This document shows positions 9,621 through 19,876 of a stretch of DNA of 64,000 nt, piece by piece; the stretch's first letter is position 1, and every line of letters begins with the position of its first letter. The notes beneath the pieces were generated by a model, which was not told the origin of the DNA, ran no database searches, and saw only the letters and a list, made by a program, of their open reading frames with translations. The stretch is taken from assembly GCA_905178155.1 (NCBI GenBank), contig CAJINV010000004.1, positions 3,443,320 to 3,507,319 on the forward strand, in the 5' to 3' direction. This DNA comes from Amoebophrya sp. A120 (Eukaryota > Sar > Dinophyceae > Syndiniales > Amoebophryaceae). Both the position numbers and the translations under genes were made by a program.

Positions 9621-12600
9621 CTATATCGGAGGTGGGGAAAAGCGAAACTTGATTCGTCGCCCCGTTTCCTCCCCATACAGGTTCTGCAGCAACTTCCGCA
9701 AAGCTCTGCTGTCTTGTTCCTGCGCGGGGAAATAGTGGTACCCGAAGTCATCGCCCGAGTGGTCCTTCTGCAGCAAAGCGGTCGACGATTTTTGGTAATT
9801 GATTTTGTTCTCCAGGTCCCCGTCGCTGTAGTCGGCTTGCGCGTTCGGACTGCCATACGAGACGGCGTCATCTGCGACGCCCGGCTGCACCGCGTACCGT
9901 GTGCGGTATTTCGGACCGGACAGGTAGGGATCGGCGCTGTAGTCCTGATTGTAATACTTGCCTTGCTCGTAATCCTTCAACCCCGACCGGTATTCCACGT
10001 CCACCCGCTGGTCTTGCACCGTGGATCTGGCACCCGAAGCAAGCTCCGTTTCCACCACCTGTTCGTCCAGCGTCAAAAGCTCGAACTGCTCAGGCGGTAA
10101 CACGTTGTTCTGTCGCAACGCGGATTCCAGCCCTTCCTTGGTGTTCGCGTCATAATTCACAGCGAGCTGATAGAAGTTTTTGTCAGGTTTTTAATCTGAG
10201 CACGCGCCGGAGTATACTGAAGGTGACATGAAGTTGAAGACGATGAAAATCGCAAGATGAAAGAACCATAGTACCCCTAGTAAGTTAGTATACTGAAATA
10301 CCGCAGACAACCTCCGGCCGAACATCTGCGAAATTTCTTCTTCCGGTGCAGCGATCGCGAAGGAGATCCGCAAGCACCGGTCCGGATTGGCGGTGCAGAA
10401 ATTTGGCGGCTTGCCCCGCTGGTGCTGCAGGAGAATGGTCGCCGGGGTTTGGTCCAGAGCCTTCCCACCACGCACGATGCCCTGCTCGAAGGGGATTGTT
10501 GCTAGTGCCCGCTCGTGCAGCTGTTGCTCCGACGCATCAACTGGCGAGGACCGCGGGTTATTTTTTTCACCCGAGCGACTGCTTGATGCTGACACAGCAA
10601 GAACATGATCTTCTTCTGCTCGGTCGTAGTTCAAACGACCGTCAATAGCCCTTTTCGCACTACCCTCGTCGACCTTGGCGTTTTGCAAATCGACTTCTTC
10701 GGTCCCTTTGCGGTGCTGGTCTTCATCCGTCGTCGGCGACGTCATCTTCTTCCGGTGATACTTGTATTCGTACACCGCTGGTCCTCGATCGCGTTGCTGC
10801 TGCACTCTCCTCATCTTCGGCTGAGACGTTCTTGACGACGGGGTGACACTTCTACTACGCTGCTGCAGAGCAGTTCTTGATCCTGTAGCACCTCCACGAC
10901 CCATAAAAAACCTCCCCCTACTCGTCGCGGCTGCACCTGCACCCGCGGTGTTCATCATTCGTGATGCTTTCGATCTTCCTCCCGTGCGGCGCATCCGCAT
11001 CTGCAGCGCCGCAAAAGTACTAGAGGGGGCCGCTCCTCCGGACCTTTTCTGTCCTCGACCAGCCTCCCGCGCCACCGCCACCCGTTCGTGGTCCTCCCAC
11101 TGCACAAACGTTGGCACCACGACGGGTTTGTTTCGTGGCCGCTTGTGGTCTTCACTGCCCGACGGCCTTGCAAGCATTTTCTGTACCGAGTTGAACTGGA
11201 GACTGTTCGTGGAGGAGCGGAGCTGCGAAACCTCTGCCTCGTCTTGCTTCGAGGCAGAAGAAGGCACGACGTGATCGCCGTTCTGGCTCTTCGTAGAAGA
11301 TTGCTGTTCTTGTGCATCTACTCCCGCCGGGCCTCCTGATCTGTTTTCACGCAGACCTTTTTTCCTCCCAGAGGACAGCGCTAAGAGCATCAGGTTGTTG
11401 CCTCCAAAAGTCAGCTTCTGGGCGACACTAGGCTGTTTGTCCGGTCCAAACGCGGATCTGCCTCGCTCGCCCTCCAACTTCGTGCTTTCCTTCGTGTTGT
11501 ACTCGTTCACGTCCGTTTTGGGAAGTTTCCTTCCCCAGTCCTCGCTGTTTAACAATCGGTCCACCACCACGTCCATCCGCAGCCGCTCCGGACTCCAGAG
11601 CCCCGCATCTTTCGGGGTGAGGTCAAATCGTTCCGCCATGATGGAGCGCACGAGAAAGGCCTTCACCGCCGTTTGCATATCAAATGCAAAAGTGTCTGGG
11701 TCTGAAAACTTGTAATTACACAAAATAGAACACACTTCAATCCCAAAATAAATCTCCTTTCTTCCTTTTTTCCTTGTTTCCTTTTTCTTTCCAATTCGCA
11801 CGCAATAATTATCGCTACGGGCCTTGAGCGCTAGCCTAAACCGGAACCGAAGTCCCAGCCTATCGATATGCGACCCGATTGCCTGTCAGCGTCCAGAAAA
11901 GGTGAATGATAGACGTACTGCAGTACGCAGCTATGCATAACAAATTTTTTGGCTGCAATGTCTTACGTATTCCGCATGGCAAACTGCGTTTTTGCATGAC
12001 AGGTAAGAGGGCCTTTTCGTGCCTATGCAACACAGATTCTCGAATCGTGCCAGACATAAGCATGACAAACTTGCACTCTTCCAGACCCAGACATTTTTGC
12101 ATTTGATATTGCACCTGCTGGGACATCTCCGGGTCTTGCAGGATTCGTTCCTTGTCGGGGCAGGTCAGAATCACGTTGCCAAACAGCATGTGCGTCGGAA
12201 CGCTCAGGGGCATCACCGTCTGGTCGAGCAAAGCGGTATCAACTGCAAAAACTATGTCTGGGTCTGCAAGATTGCAGGAGTTTGCCATGCTGATTTGCCA
12301 TGGCGCAGGAGGTCTCGAATGCCGAACTTAGCATGACAAACTCTGTGCCTCTCCTGCATGAGAAACTTTAACTTCCCCTACACTTGCACAACTCCTGGTA
12401 ATCATGCAACACAAATTTCTTTGCATCGGATTCGGATCATGTCATCATCATCCAGACATAGCATGACAAGTTGCATCAACCTTTCAGACCCAGACATATT
12501 TGCGATGCTTAAGCGGAGACTTTCGACAACGACCGCGTCTTGCAGATGGAAGAAACCTTTTTTGGTTCTCAATTGAAAAAGTCAAGATGTTGCAGAAAAA

Positions 12601-13837
12601 ACCGAAACGCCCACTCCCGCTCGCCCTTGCACTTACAAAGTTACAAAATATGCAAGTAAAAGACCTACACTGAAAATTGTGTGTGGAGCAAAACCAACAG
12701 CAAGTACATAAGTCGTTGCAACAGAAAAAGTACGTACATCAGGATTCGCGCTGTCGACTTTGCCGTCCTTGTTGAAGAACATGCGTTGGCTATGGAGAGA
12801 GAAAACTTCGTCGATAGTATAGGCCGTGGTCTTCTGCATGTTATTGTTAATGTTTCTCCGAAAGTCACAGGCTTTTCTCGTATTAAAATTGCAAAAAACA
12901 CGAAGAGAAACTCCGCATCAGATTTGATTGTGTGTGATGCAGCAAGATTCTAGCTGATGAGGGATTGTGACGAACTTTTCTTGTTGGATATTGGTGACCC
13001 TTGTGGTAGATGCAACCTTATCCGGGTACAAAGTGCACTACCGCTGGAAGTGGCAAAAATTTAGTTTCTGATGCAAAGTTTTTGTGTTGCATGAAAGGAG
13101 CATGAGTCTTCCTGATTCAGAGCGTCGGCCTAGGAAGTATCTCTCACAAGCGACAAATTTTGCAGTTGCTAGGCCTTTGCGAAACACAGATTTTTGCTAT
13201 TCCCTACTGAAAATTTCTCATGCTGGAAGATGCAAGATAGCAGGAAGAAGGCTGAACTTAGAAATACAAACACTTTCCCTTTCCAGAGGTAGGGGCACGA
13301 CTTTTCACTTCGATACACCTTGGGGCAAAATTTCCGGCAATTTGATCTGGTCAACCTGTACGCTGCCTATCAAAGAACAAAACAGTGTAAGTGTAAGTCT
13401 GTCGTGCAAAGCAAGCATTTGCAACATAGTTACACTTGTCATGCTGGCCAGACATGAAGTCCTCTTTTCATAGAAAGATATATGTTGTTATGTGCTAGCT
13501 GCGCAGCACACGCTTTTATTCTCTGAAGTCATGCAGAACGTATTATTTGTCAGACTTCGACACTAACACAGCTTTTTTCGTGGAATACTGCCTGCATCCC
13601 GGTTAATGCCCAGCCGTTTCGCAGCAAAATCGCACTCCTCTACACTCTGCAACTTTCCCTTGGCCGGGCAAACCTCGCCGTAATCTGGTTTTTGATTTTG
13701 GAAAATTATAAACGCACTATTGTAAACCTAATACGCGTTTTTTCAATAGCGGCGTAGGATCAAAATTTTCTGTACAACTGTAAATGCTGACAGCATGATC
13801 ACAGCGATGATCCTATCGCGACATCCATGATCGCCAT
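9621..13837 (-). CDS. Hypothetical large protein, about 8 exons
   Basis: Unrecognised. Resolved exons in transcript order: about 13588-13729 (DYGEVCPAKGKLQSVEECDF), 13316-13362, about 12950-13013, about 12740-12835, about 12517-12566, 12109-12231, 10302-11672 and 9621-10166. The large exon encodes a basic Ser/Arg-rich region after RSIMAERFDLTPKDAG; the last encodes a Tyr/Asp-rich tail. Four introns are introners with in-frame junctions. The last intron, 10167-10301, is a canonical GT-AG intron with a CTGAC branch-like motif; without it an in-frame TAA at 10191 would cut the protein. The ATG at 13837 is a guess: a short hairpin (TAGGATCA, 13755-13815) and unresolved splicing separate it from the first secure exon. 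Only 43 nt separate it from the upstream gene's stop. Confidence 0.65.
10167..10301 (-). other. Canonical GT-AG intron, 135 nt
   Basis: Donor GTATTTCAG at 10301, acceptor TATCAG ending at 10167, CTGAC upstream of the acceptor. No terminal inverted repeat or duplication, unlike the introners in the same gene. It removes an in-frame TAA at 10191-10193. Confidence 0.65.
11678..12108. mobile_element. Introner, family I, long copy, 431 bp
   Basis: TIR TATCAAATGCAAAAGTG and TTTTTGCATTTGATA; exact TSD TTGCA (11673-11677, 12109-12113). The right 200 bp match the 45083-45329 copy; about 170 bp of pyrimidine-rich extra sequence sits on the left side. Frame-preserving. Confidence 0.92.
12237..12511. 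mobile_element. Introner, family I, 275 bp
   Basis: Starts TATCAACTGCAAAAAC, ends ATATTTGCGATGCTTA. Exact TSD AGCGG (12232-12236, 12512-12516). Removal joins SKVSA to LLDQT in frame. Confidence 0.88.
13019..13315. mobile_element. Introner, family III-like, 297 bp
   Basis: Ends TATCCGGGTACAAAGTGC and, inverted, TATCGAAGTGAAAAGTCG. TSD AACCT/CACCT, 4 of 5. Confidence 0.8.
13368..13587. mobile_element. Introner, family IV-like, 220 bp
   Basis: Ends TATCAAAGAACAAAACAGTG and, inverted, TATTCCACGAAAAAAGCTGT. Exact TSD CTGCC (13363-13367, 13588-13592). Joins RDAG to SVQVDQ in frame. Confidence 0.87.
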
Positions 13838-13880
13838 TTGATTTTCACTTTTCATTTCCTGCTTTTACATCACAAAAAGC

Positions 13881-14989
13881 TCAGTTGTAGTAAGTACCCA
13901 GCTTGAAGTAGGTCGGCGGCAAAATCGACACGCCCGTCTCGCTTTCAACTGTAAAAATGTCTGGCTCTGGAAGGTCCTGACAGTTCTTGTCATGCACGTT
14001 TTACATGAGCCACGATGTCTGTGATGCATACCCTAGCAATACAGAGGGCTTCTTGATGGCTATTCCGCATGGCAAATGCCTTCTCAGCGTAGCAAAAACT
14101 GCATTCCCTTTGCTACTCATGCAATACAGATTTTTTTGGAATCCAAATGCAGCATCACAAATTGCATTCTTCCAGACCTAGACATTTTTGCACTTGGTAC
14201 TCGCGGAAGGGACCGGCAAGGGGCGGTCCTTGCTCGCCCGCGAGAGAGATCCCGAGGGCCTCCGAGCCTGTAGATTGGGCTGTGTACTTGTTTCTACTCA
14301 AAGCGGCTGCAAACTTAGAGCGCTCCTGCAGAAGCCCACTGCGCACGCTTTCCTGCAGAAAGGACGCCGCACCCTTTATTTTCCCTCCTGTGGTCGATGC
14401 CGTGCCGGGAAGGAAATTCGGATTCGTAGGATCGCTGTAGCCAGTCACACTGGATGCGGAGGCCGCCGCGTGCTCTGTGTAACAGATTCTTCGGAGATTG
14501 AAACTGTAACTGGTGAAAGAACAAAGAAGTTCTCTGCATAGTACTTACATGAGTCGTGTGAGAGAAATGGAAATCAAAGAGGAACGAAAAATACCCGTGG
14601 ATGTAATTTTTCAACTGACTAAAAAAAGCACTTTGAATTTGATACTACACAGACATACACAACTTTTGAAAACAAGCCGTAGAAGTACCACTTTCCAGGC
14701 GTGCCGCGGAGCTTCGCATTACGGAGGCGAAAGCGTTCGCAAAACGTGACCTAGTGTTCGAAGGGTTCATAACCTCCTGATCGAGTCGATTATTTTCAAG
14801 GAACCCTGGACGAGGAGGATTACTATTCCCGCCGCCGGAATACGCGGCCACTGCACCCGTCAATACCACCATGTGCTCTGCCGCAAAGCGCAACTGAAAG
14901 GCGATCCAGGAACTGATCGGGAGCCAAAACGCCCCGGAACCTTGACCTCGATGCAGTTCCCTCATTCTCATCGCAGAGGACCCTTTCAT
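13881..14989 (-). CDS. Hypothetical protein, 220 residues, 3 exons
   Basis: Unrecognised. ATG at 14989; exons 14688-14989, 14200-14503 and 13881-13937, 663 nt in total including TGA at 13881. The first intron has neither TIR nor duplication and looks like an ordinary intron (GTAC start, ACAG end). The second is a family I introner. A hydrophobic segment near residues 25-50 (WIAFQLRFAAEHMVVLTGAV) suggests one membrane helix; the rest is Ser/Ala-rich. The open frame continues upstream of the ATG to a TAA near 15093 without another ATG, so 14989 is the only candidate start. It ends 43 nt before the next gene's proposed start. Confidence 0.6.
13943..14199. mobile_element. Introner, family I, 257 bp
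   Basis: Starts TTTCAACTGTAAAAATGTCT, ends TTTTTGCACTTGGTA, both one step off the TATC/GATA norm. Exact TSD CTCGC. Lies 19 codons before the stop of the host gene. Confidence 0.88.
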
Positions 14990-16060
14990 CTCTTCGGCGG
15001 TAGTACCAGCGGTGTTCCTCCCTGTGACCTCGCGCCGCCGGGGGTGCTCCTCCGTGTCACCTCGCGCCGCGGCCCCCGCAGTTTGTTCTTACACAACTTC
15101 AACTTCGTTGCTTCGTACTTCTAAAATTCTATCGCCCGCCACACGAGAGCAACTGTTTCGCTTCAGGCCCGGAAGGCCGCAGCGGCGGACCCAATGGCAC
15201 GGCCCCATGATATTCGAACGCTGATGTTGTCCGTTTCTATAGCTGCGCGCGTGGAAAAATGTGAAAGAAATAAACAAAGGAGCGGAAGGTGATTTGGCCC
15301 AGATAATCTTTCTAGCATACAACTACAGGCGTGATTAAGTGCAACCTAACTTTTTGAAGTTGATGCAGAGAGCAGAGAGTTTTTAAAAGTCTTCAACTCG
15401 TCGTGTTTATACCCGTCCCTCAAGTAGTAGACAGTCGCGCGTGGCCGGTCTTACTAGCCACACAAATGATCTCGACTATGTATAATACAGAAAGCAAAAA
15501 CAACTCAACAACCTATACTGAAATGATGTTGAACAGTGTCCGTGTGTGCAAGGGCGGCCAGAAGTTGTGCGAGCTCTAGTAGTCGGATGGAGTTGTTTTG
15601 TGCTTTTCGTTTCTCTTTCTGGATAAAAATTCATATCTGAGTACCACCCCATGCTCTCTTCCTCCCAAATTTGGCATCGCAACCGACGCAACTAGTGCAA
15701 ATCGCGAAAATGTTCTACTAGCCTTGACGCCAAGATGGACCAACTTGCTCTTGGTCATCAAGAAACGGAGAAGCATGACAAAGTAAAGATGAGTCGGTCT
15801 GTATTCTCGGTACTACAGAAAAAAAATGTATACTCTGCGTCGCAAAAAGAGCTAGAGCACCCAAAAAAATAAAAATAACTCTGCGGCCCCCCATTCAACA
15901 TCCAGAAGCAGGTGGAGAACTTGCAAAATATTCAACCGATGTTGTAACAAGCAGGTTGGTTGCCAAAGGAAGGAGTTTTCATCTTCATCGCCTGACTTGA
16001 CAAAAACATAGAAAAACAAAATCACTGTGAAATGAAAGAATAAAGCAAGCTGAAGCTTTT
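14990..16060. other. Intergenic region without recognisable gene
   Basis: Between the stop of the 16061-19208 gene and the ATG at 14989. Minus-strand open frames at 15089-15322 and 15576-15776 are short and unsupported by introners or family motifs. Confidence 0.4.
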
Positions 16061-19000
16061 TCACAAGAAACTTCCCTCCGGCACAATTCTGGTTGCTACG
16101 TCCGGCGACACCACGCGCAGCGCCTGCGCGTTCAGCTTCCCACTTGGGGGCGGCAGAAGTTTGATCGCAAAGGACGGCAGGTCGTCCCAGGTCGCGAACG
16201 GGCCTTCCGCGAGGACGGATACCCGTATCGGGGCTACGTGCTGCTTTTTCCGCGGCCCCTGCAGCATGAACGGAATTTCGTACATGTCCCAAAATTTCGT
16301 CATCCGCGCAACGTTGTCCGCAATGCTGCCCCACATCTCGTTCCCGTTTCCCTGGTAGGTCCCGAGCACGTTGGGGTTGTTCCATACTATTCTGTGGAAA
16401 AACGTCCGCACCTCCCCAGTGTCAAATTCTTTAGTAATTTTGCTTGTACACAAATCAAAAAATGATCTTGGCTGTTACGCATCAAGAGTCCCAGCTCGCA
16501 GTGTAGTTAGAAATCGTGTGTAGGAGCTAGTCCTAGTATGTAAAGGTGCATCACAAAAAATCGATCATCTTTATCTTGATTCTAGCATGCAATAAGCTGC
16601 CTGATCCAGACAACACTCCTCGAAGACAAAATGCTCTTTATGGAGCTCGAGCTACAACGCATGTGCAGAGATATAATTTGAGGTTCGTTGTAGATTCGCT
16701 CCACAAGCCGGGAGTGAGGACGTTTCTAAGTACACAGGATACACACCAGAATCTCTTCTTCCGGCACATACCGATGGATAGGGAGGTCCCGCCCAATGCC
16801 AAACTCAAACCGCCCCCGCGTCATCATTTGGGGGTTTCCCGCCTTTTGCCCGCCCCACGCCTGGTTCTGCAGTTTCTGGGCGCGCTTCTCGTAGAACCGG
16901 TCATTGTAGTCCGCCCACTATGCACTTTGCATACATGTCTAGAGAACATGAAACGCATGACGAATAATCGAACCGTGACAAAAAAGAACTGGCGTTGCAT
17001 CGTGAGCGTGACACGCATGTAGCTGACTGGTTTTTGATAAATAAGAACTGAATATAATGCCAGCCAAGCATGACAAAGAACCCTGCTGCATGTAGTTGTA
17101 CTATTCTGGACCAAGACATACTTGCATTTCGTACCCTCTCCGCCACCATGCCCTGCTTCCAGGGGTAGTACACCCCGCTCGCCACTAACTGCGCGTCGTA
17201 GTCTTCGGGAATGGCGCCGTCGGCCTCCGTTTGCTTCTTGAATTGCTTCACCGCCTGCGACGCTTCCGGCCCGAATTCCGCGATCTCCACGTCCCCAGTG
17301 GTGGGATTCATCTTTTTCGCATACTTGCTATCCAGGACAAAAACTGTGCTAGTGCATAGAAAGATACTCTCTTGTTGGATGAGCTGCAGCAGGAGCGCCA
17401 ATTTGTTTCCCATGATGACGGAAAAAACTTACTTGTCGGGCGCCAGTAGCGCCTGAATAGTCAATCGCTCATGAAGTACTTATGGTGGATGTAGTAACTG
17501 AGCATCATCATGAAGGCAAGTGTGAAAAGGAAAACCGTGCTGCATTTGGATTTTGATATTCATCAGCTTCTGCATCAGAGACAACTACACACTCAAATCG
17601 ACAGTTTTGTTTCTGCATACTCGCCGTCGAAGTTGTAGCCGTGCTATCCTGAGTAAAAACGTACCCACACCAGAGTTGTAATGCAAATCTGCATCCTGAA
17701 AATGTTTCTCATGCGGAGCCCCATGAGAAGCATTTTCTAGTCGTGTTTTGCAATTTGTCATGCTCCAATCAGCATGGTGTGCTAGATCTGTGATGCTGCT
17801 GAGCTAGCTCAAACAGCACTGCACTACGAATCCAAATTTGTCATGCAAAACATCCAAAACTTGTGGATTTGTCTAGCCGATTCCCCATCTTGACTATGGT
17901 GTGGGTACGTTTTTACTCAGGATACGTGCTCATTCCACCCCATGTAGTAGGCACCGAGCAGGCCCGCGACCGGCTATCCTGAGTAAAAACGTACCCACCC
18001 CATAGTTGTCATGCAGATTTGCCATGACAGGAACAGTTGTGATGCGCAACCCCATGACACGCATTTTCAATCGTGTTATGGGAACTTGTAATGCTGTAAA
18101 CAGGATCAGAAGGTCGATTTGTGATGCGGCTTTCCTTGCGAACCTGCACTACACTACGGACTGCAACTTGTCACGCGTGACTCACAAAGCTACTAGGTTT
18201 GTGTTGCAAAATCCCCATCCTGACTCTGGTGTGGGTACGTTTTTACTGAGGATACCGGCGACGCCATGTTTCCCAGCGAATTCAGAAAGCCCTTCCACAT
18301 GGCCGGCTGCGTGTTTAAAAGTTGGTCGTAGGCCGGGAACCCGCGAAAGTAGTTGTCGTCCATCTGTTTGAGCTGCGGATTAGGCGGGTACTTCACCTCA
18401 CCGACCGTGGCGTCGCCATGCACCTCGATGTGGTCCGCCGGGCCGCCGTAATAGTATCCCGTGTAAAAACGTCCCAAAGAGCCCTAGACTTATTGTCATG
18501 CAAATCTGCATGCCTAGAATGTTTGTTCTCATGCGCAACAGCTGCCCCACCTGTTGATTATAGATTTGTATACTGCAAAATTATTAACCCATGATCTTGA
18601 CAACAATGCGGTCTTGTTGCGGAAGATCAGACGTTTCGGACGTTTTTACTCCGGATCATAACCTGGGCCGCATAATCTCGATCTCCACTGGTAAAGAGGT
18701 GTCCCCCATGCGGTACAGGTGGTGTATGGGGGTGTCAGGATCGAAATCGACAAAATCGAAATAATTTGCGATGCATAAAATCGATACCAGTTGGACCCAC
18801 AGTTTCTAGTCAGCTCATGACAAATTTTGTCCGTACAACCGGAAGCCAGTTTGTCATGCTGTTTAGGGCATCAAAGGGGCTCGCCCCCTCTGTGATGCTA
18901 ATCAGCAGCCCAAAGCTCGACCCTTGCCAGCGCTACAATCTGCCTTCCTTGCGTCCTCTGCAATAGAGGCAATTTCAGCGCTGCATTTCATGCATGGCAA

Positions 19001-19208
19001 ACTATTTCAACTTTGACGATTTCGATCCTGGCACTCCCATATGGTGGTCGCCCAGCTTCGTCCCGTGCTCCCGACCGCGCTCCGGGTCCAGCTGGTGGGC
19101 GCCGAGGCACTTGCGCAGCTCCGCCGTCATCTTCCCCCCGTTCTCCATGGCCGTCTTGACGTCGGCCAAACAGGCCGGGCTCGCGCCCTCGACTAGCTTC
19201 AGAGCCAT
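16061..19208 (-). CDS. Hypothetical protein, 411 residues, 8 exons
   Basis: Unrecognised, but the model is firm. ATG at 19208; exons 19042-19208, 18661-18719, 18255-18449, 17925-17969, 17620-17639, 17134-17323, 16742-16913 and 16061-16448, summing to 1236 nt. All seven introns are introners of four families. The protein is mostly soluble-looking and rich in Trp/Tyr/Asn motifs (FHRIVWNNPNVLG, FWDMYEIPFMLQG), with a Gly/Met stretch (SPVAGLLGAYYMGWNEH) split over three exons. Exon 5 is only 20 nt. No signal peptide or clear domain seen. Confidence 0.8.
16454..16741. mobile_element. Introner, mixed ends, 288 bp
   Basis: Right end is family II-like (inverted TATCCTGTGTACTTAGAAAC); the left end ATCAAAAAATGATC does not pair with it. 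TSD CACAA/CACAC, 4 of 5. Removal joins EEEILVC to TSKITKEF in frame. Possibly a chimera of two elements. Confidence 0.7.
16919..17133. mobile_element. Introner, diverged family I, 215 bp
   Basis: Ends TATGCACTTTGCATACATGT and, inverted, TACGAAATGCAAGTATGTCT. TSD CCCAC/CCCTC, 4 of 5. In-frame junction MVAER/ADYNDRF. Confidence 0.8.
17329..17619. mobile_element. Introner, family IV-like, 291 bp
   Basis: Ends TATCCAGGACAAAAACTGTG and, inverted, TATGCAGAAACAAAACTGTC. TSD CTTGC/CTCGC, 4 of 5. Borders the 20-nt exon 17620-17639. Confidence 0.85.
17645..17924. mobile_element. Introner, family II, 280 bp
   Basis: Full family II TIRs on both ends; exact TSD CGTGC (17640-17644, 17925-17929). Confidence 0.93.
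17975..18254. mobile_element. Introner, family II, 280 bp
   Basis: TATCCTGAGTAAAAACGTAC at the left and ACGTTTTTACTGAGGATA at the right; exact TSD CCGGC. Only a 45-nt exon (plus TSD) separates it from the copy at 17645-17924. Confidence 0.93.
18455..18660. mobile_element. Introner, diverged family II, 206 bp
   Basis: Ends TATCCCGTGTAAAAACGTCC and, inverted, TATGATCCGGAGTAAAAACG. Flanks AATAG/ACCTG are too diverged to prove a TSD, but the frame closes exactly. Confidence 0.72.
18725..19041. mobile_element. Introner, family VI, 317 bp
   Basis: Long imperfect inverted arms starting TATGGGGGTGTCAGGATCG and TATGGGAGTGCCAGGATCG, continuing through AAATCG and TGAAATA. Exact TSD TGGTG. Joins LGDHH to LYRMGD in frame. 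Confidence 0.9.
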
Positions 19209-19876
19209 GGCAACTTCTAGGTTGCTCTTCTAGTAGTTCTACAGGCAAAGGGTGGCGCTGTGGTCTTTTCTGTTTACTTCAAGAATTACATCTAACGCTA
19301 CTTATTACTTTTCATTTCATCGCGTCGACATTCTACTAAGAAAAGGATCCTCCGTGGTAAGAATCAATGTGATAGATTTGTTCCGCGCAAATGCCACAGG
19401 CGGCTCCTGCGGTAGAAAGATAACTCTCAAACTCTCTTACGTCACGACCTTTATTCTCATTCTTTCTTCCAAAATAACGTGCGTCACCTTCCACCAACTC
19501 CTCTCATTCTCGCGAGACGACGTCCGACGTGTGTTCCAGACGCCGAAAATTTCTAAGAGGTCCTTACACCTACGATACTCAAAACTGTTCCGAATAATCG
19601 GGAGCGATAAGACGGCTTCACAATTATCGATAAGAACTCTTGGCATTTATCCGACCAGTCCACAAGGTCACAACGGCACAAAGAACTGCACAAGCAGTAG
19701 TTCGCTATCGCAGGTAGTTTGATGCTATTGTACAAAATCTTAATTGGCTTTTCGCAGATGCATGCAGGCAGAAGTTCCTGACAAAAACAAAAACTCCTTC
19801 AGAAACAGAAGGTGTGCTCTACATTGTCTTTTGCATTTTTGCATTTTTGCAGATATCAAATTTATCAAAATTGGAG
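19209..19876. other. Intergenic region without recognisable gene
   Basis: AT-rich upstream flank of the gene starting at 19208; short open frames only. It ends at the left terminal repeat of the 2.2-kb element. Confidence 0.4.

Noticed and set aside
10191-10193. TAA as the true stop of the 536-residue frame
   Set aside because: The frame stays open and protein-like beyond it, and a GT-AG intron with branch-like motif removes the TAA; kept as an intron but not certain.
14990-15093. N-terminal extension of the 13881-14989 gene
   Set aside because: The frame is open back to a TAA near 15093 but contains no ATG, and no acceptor gives an in-frame join to the exon ending at 16061.
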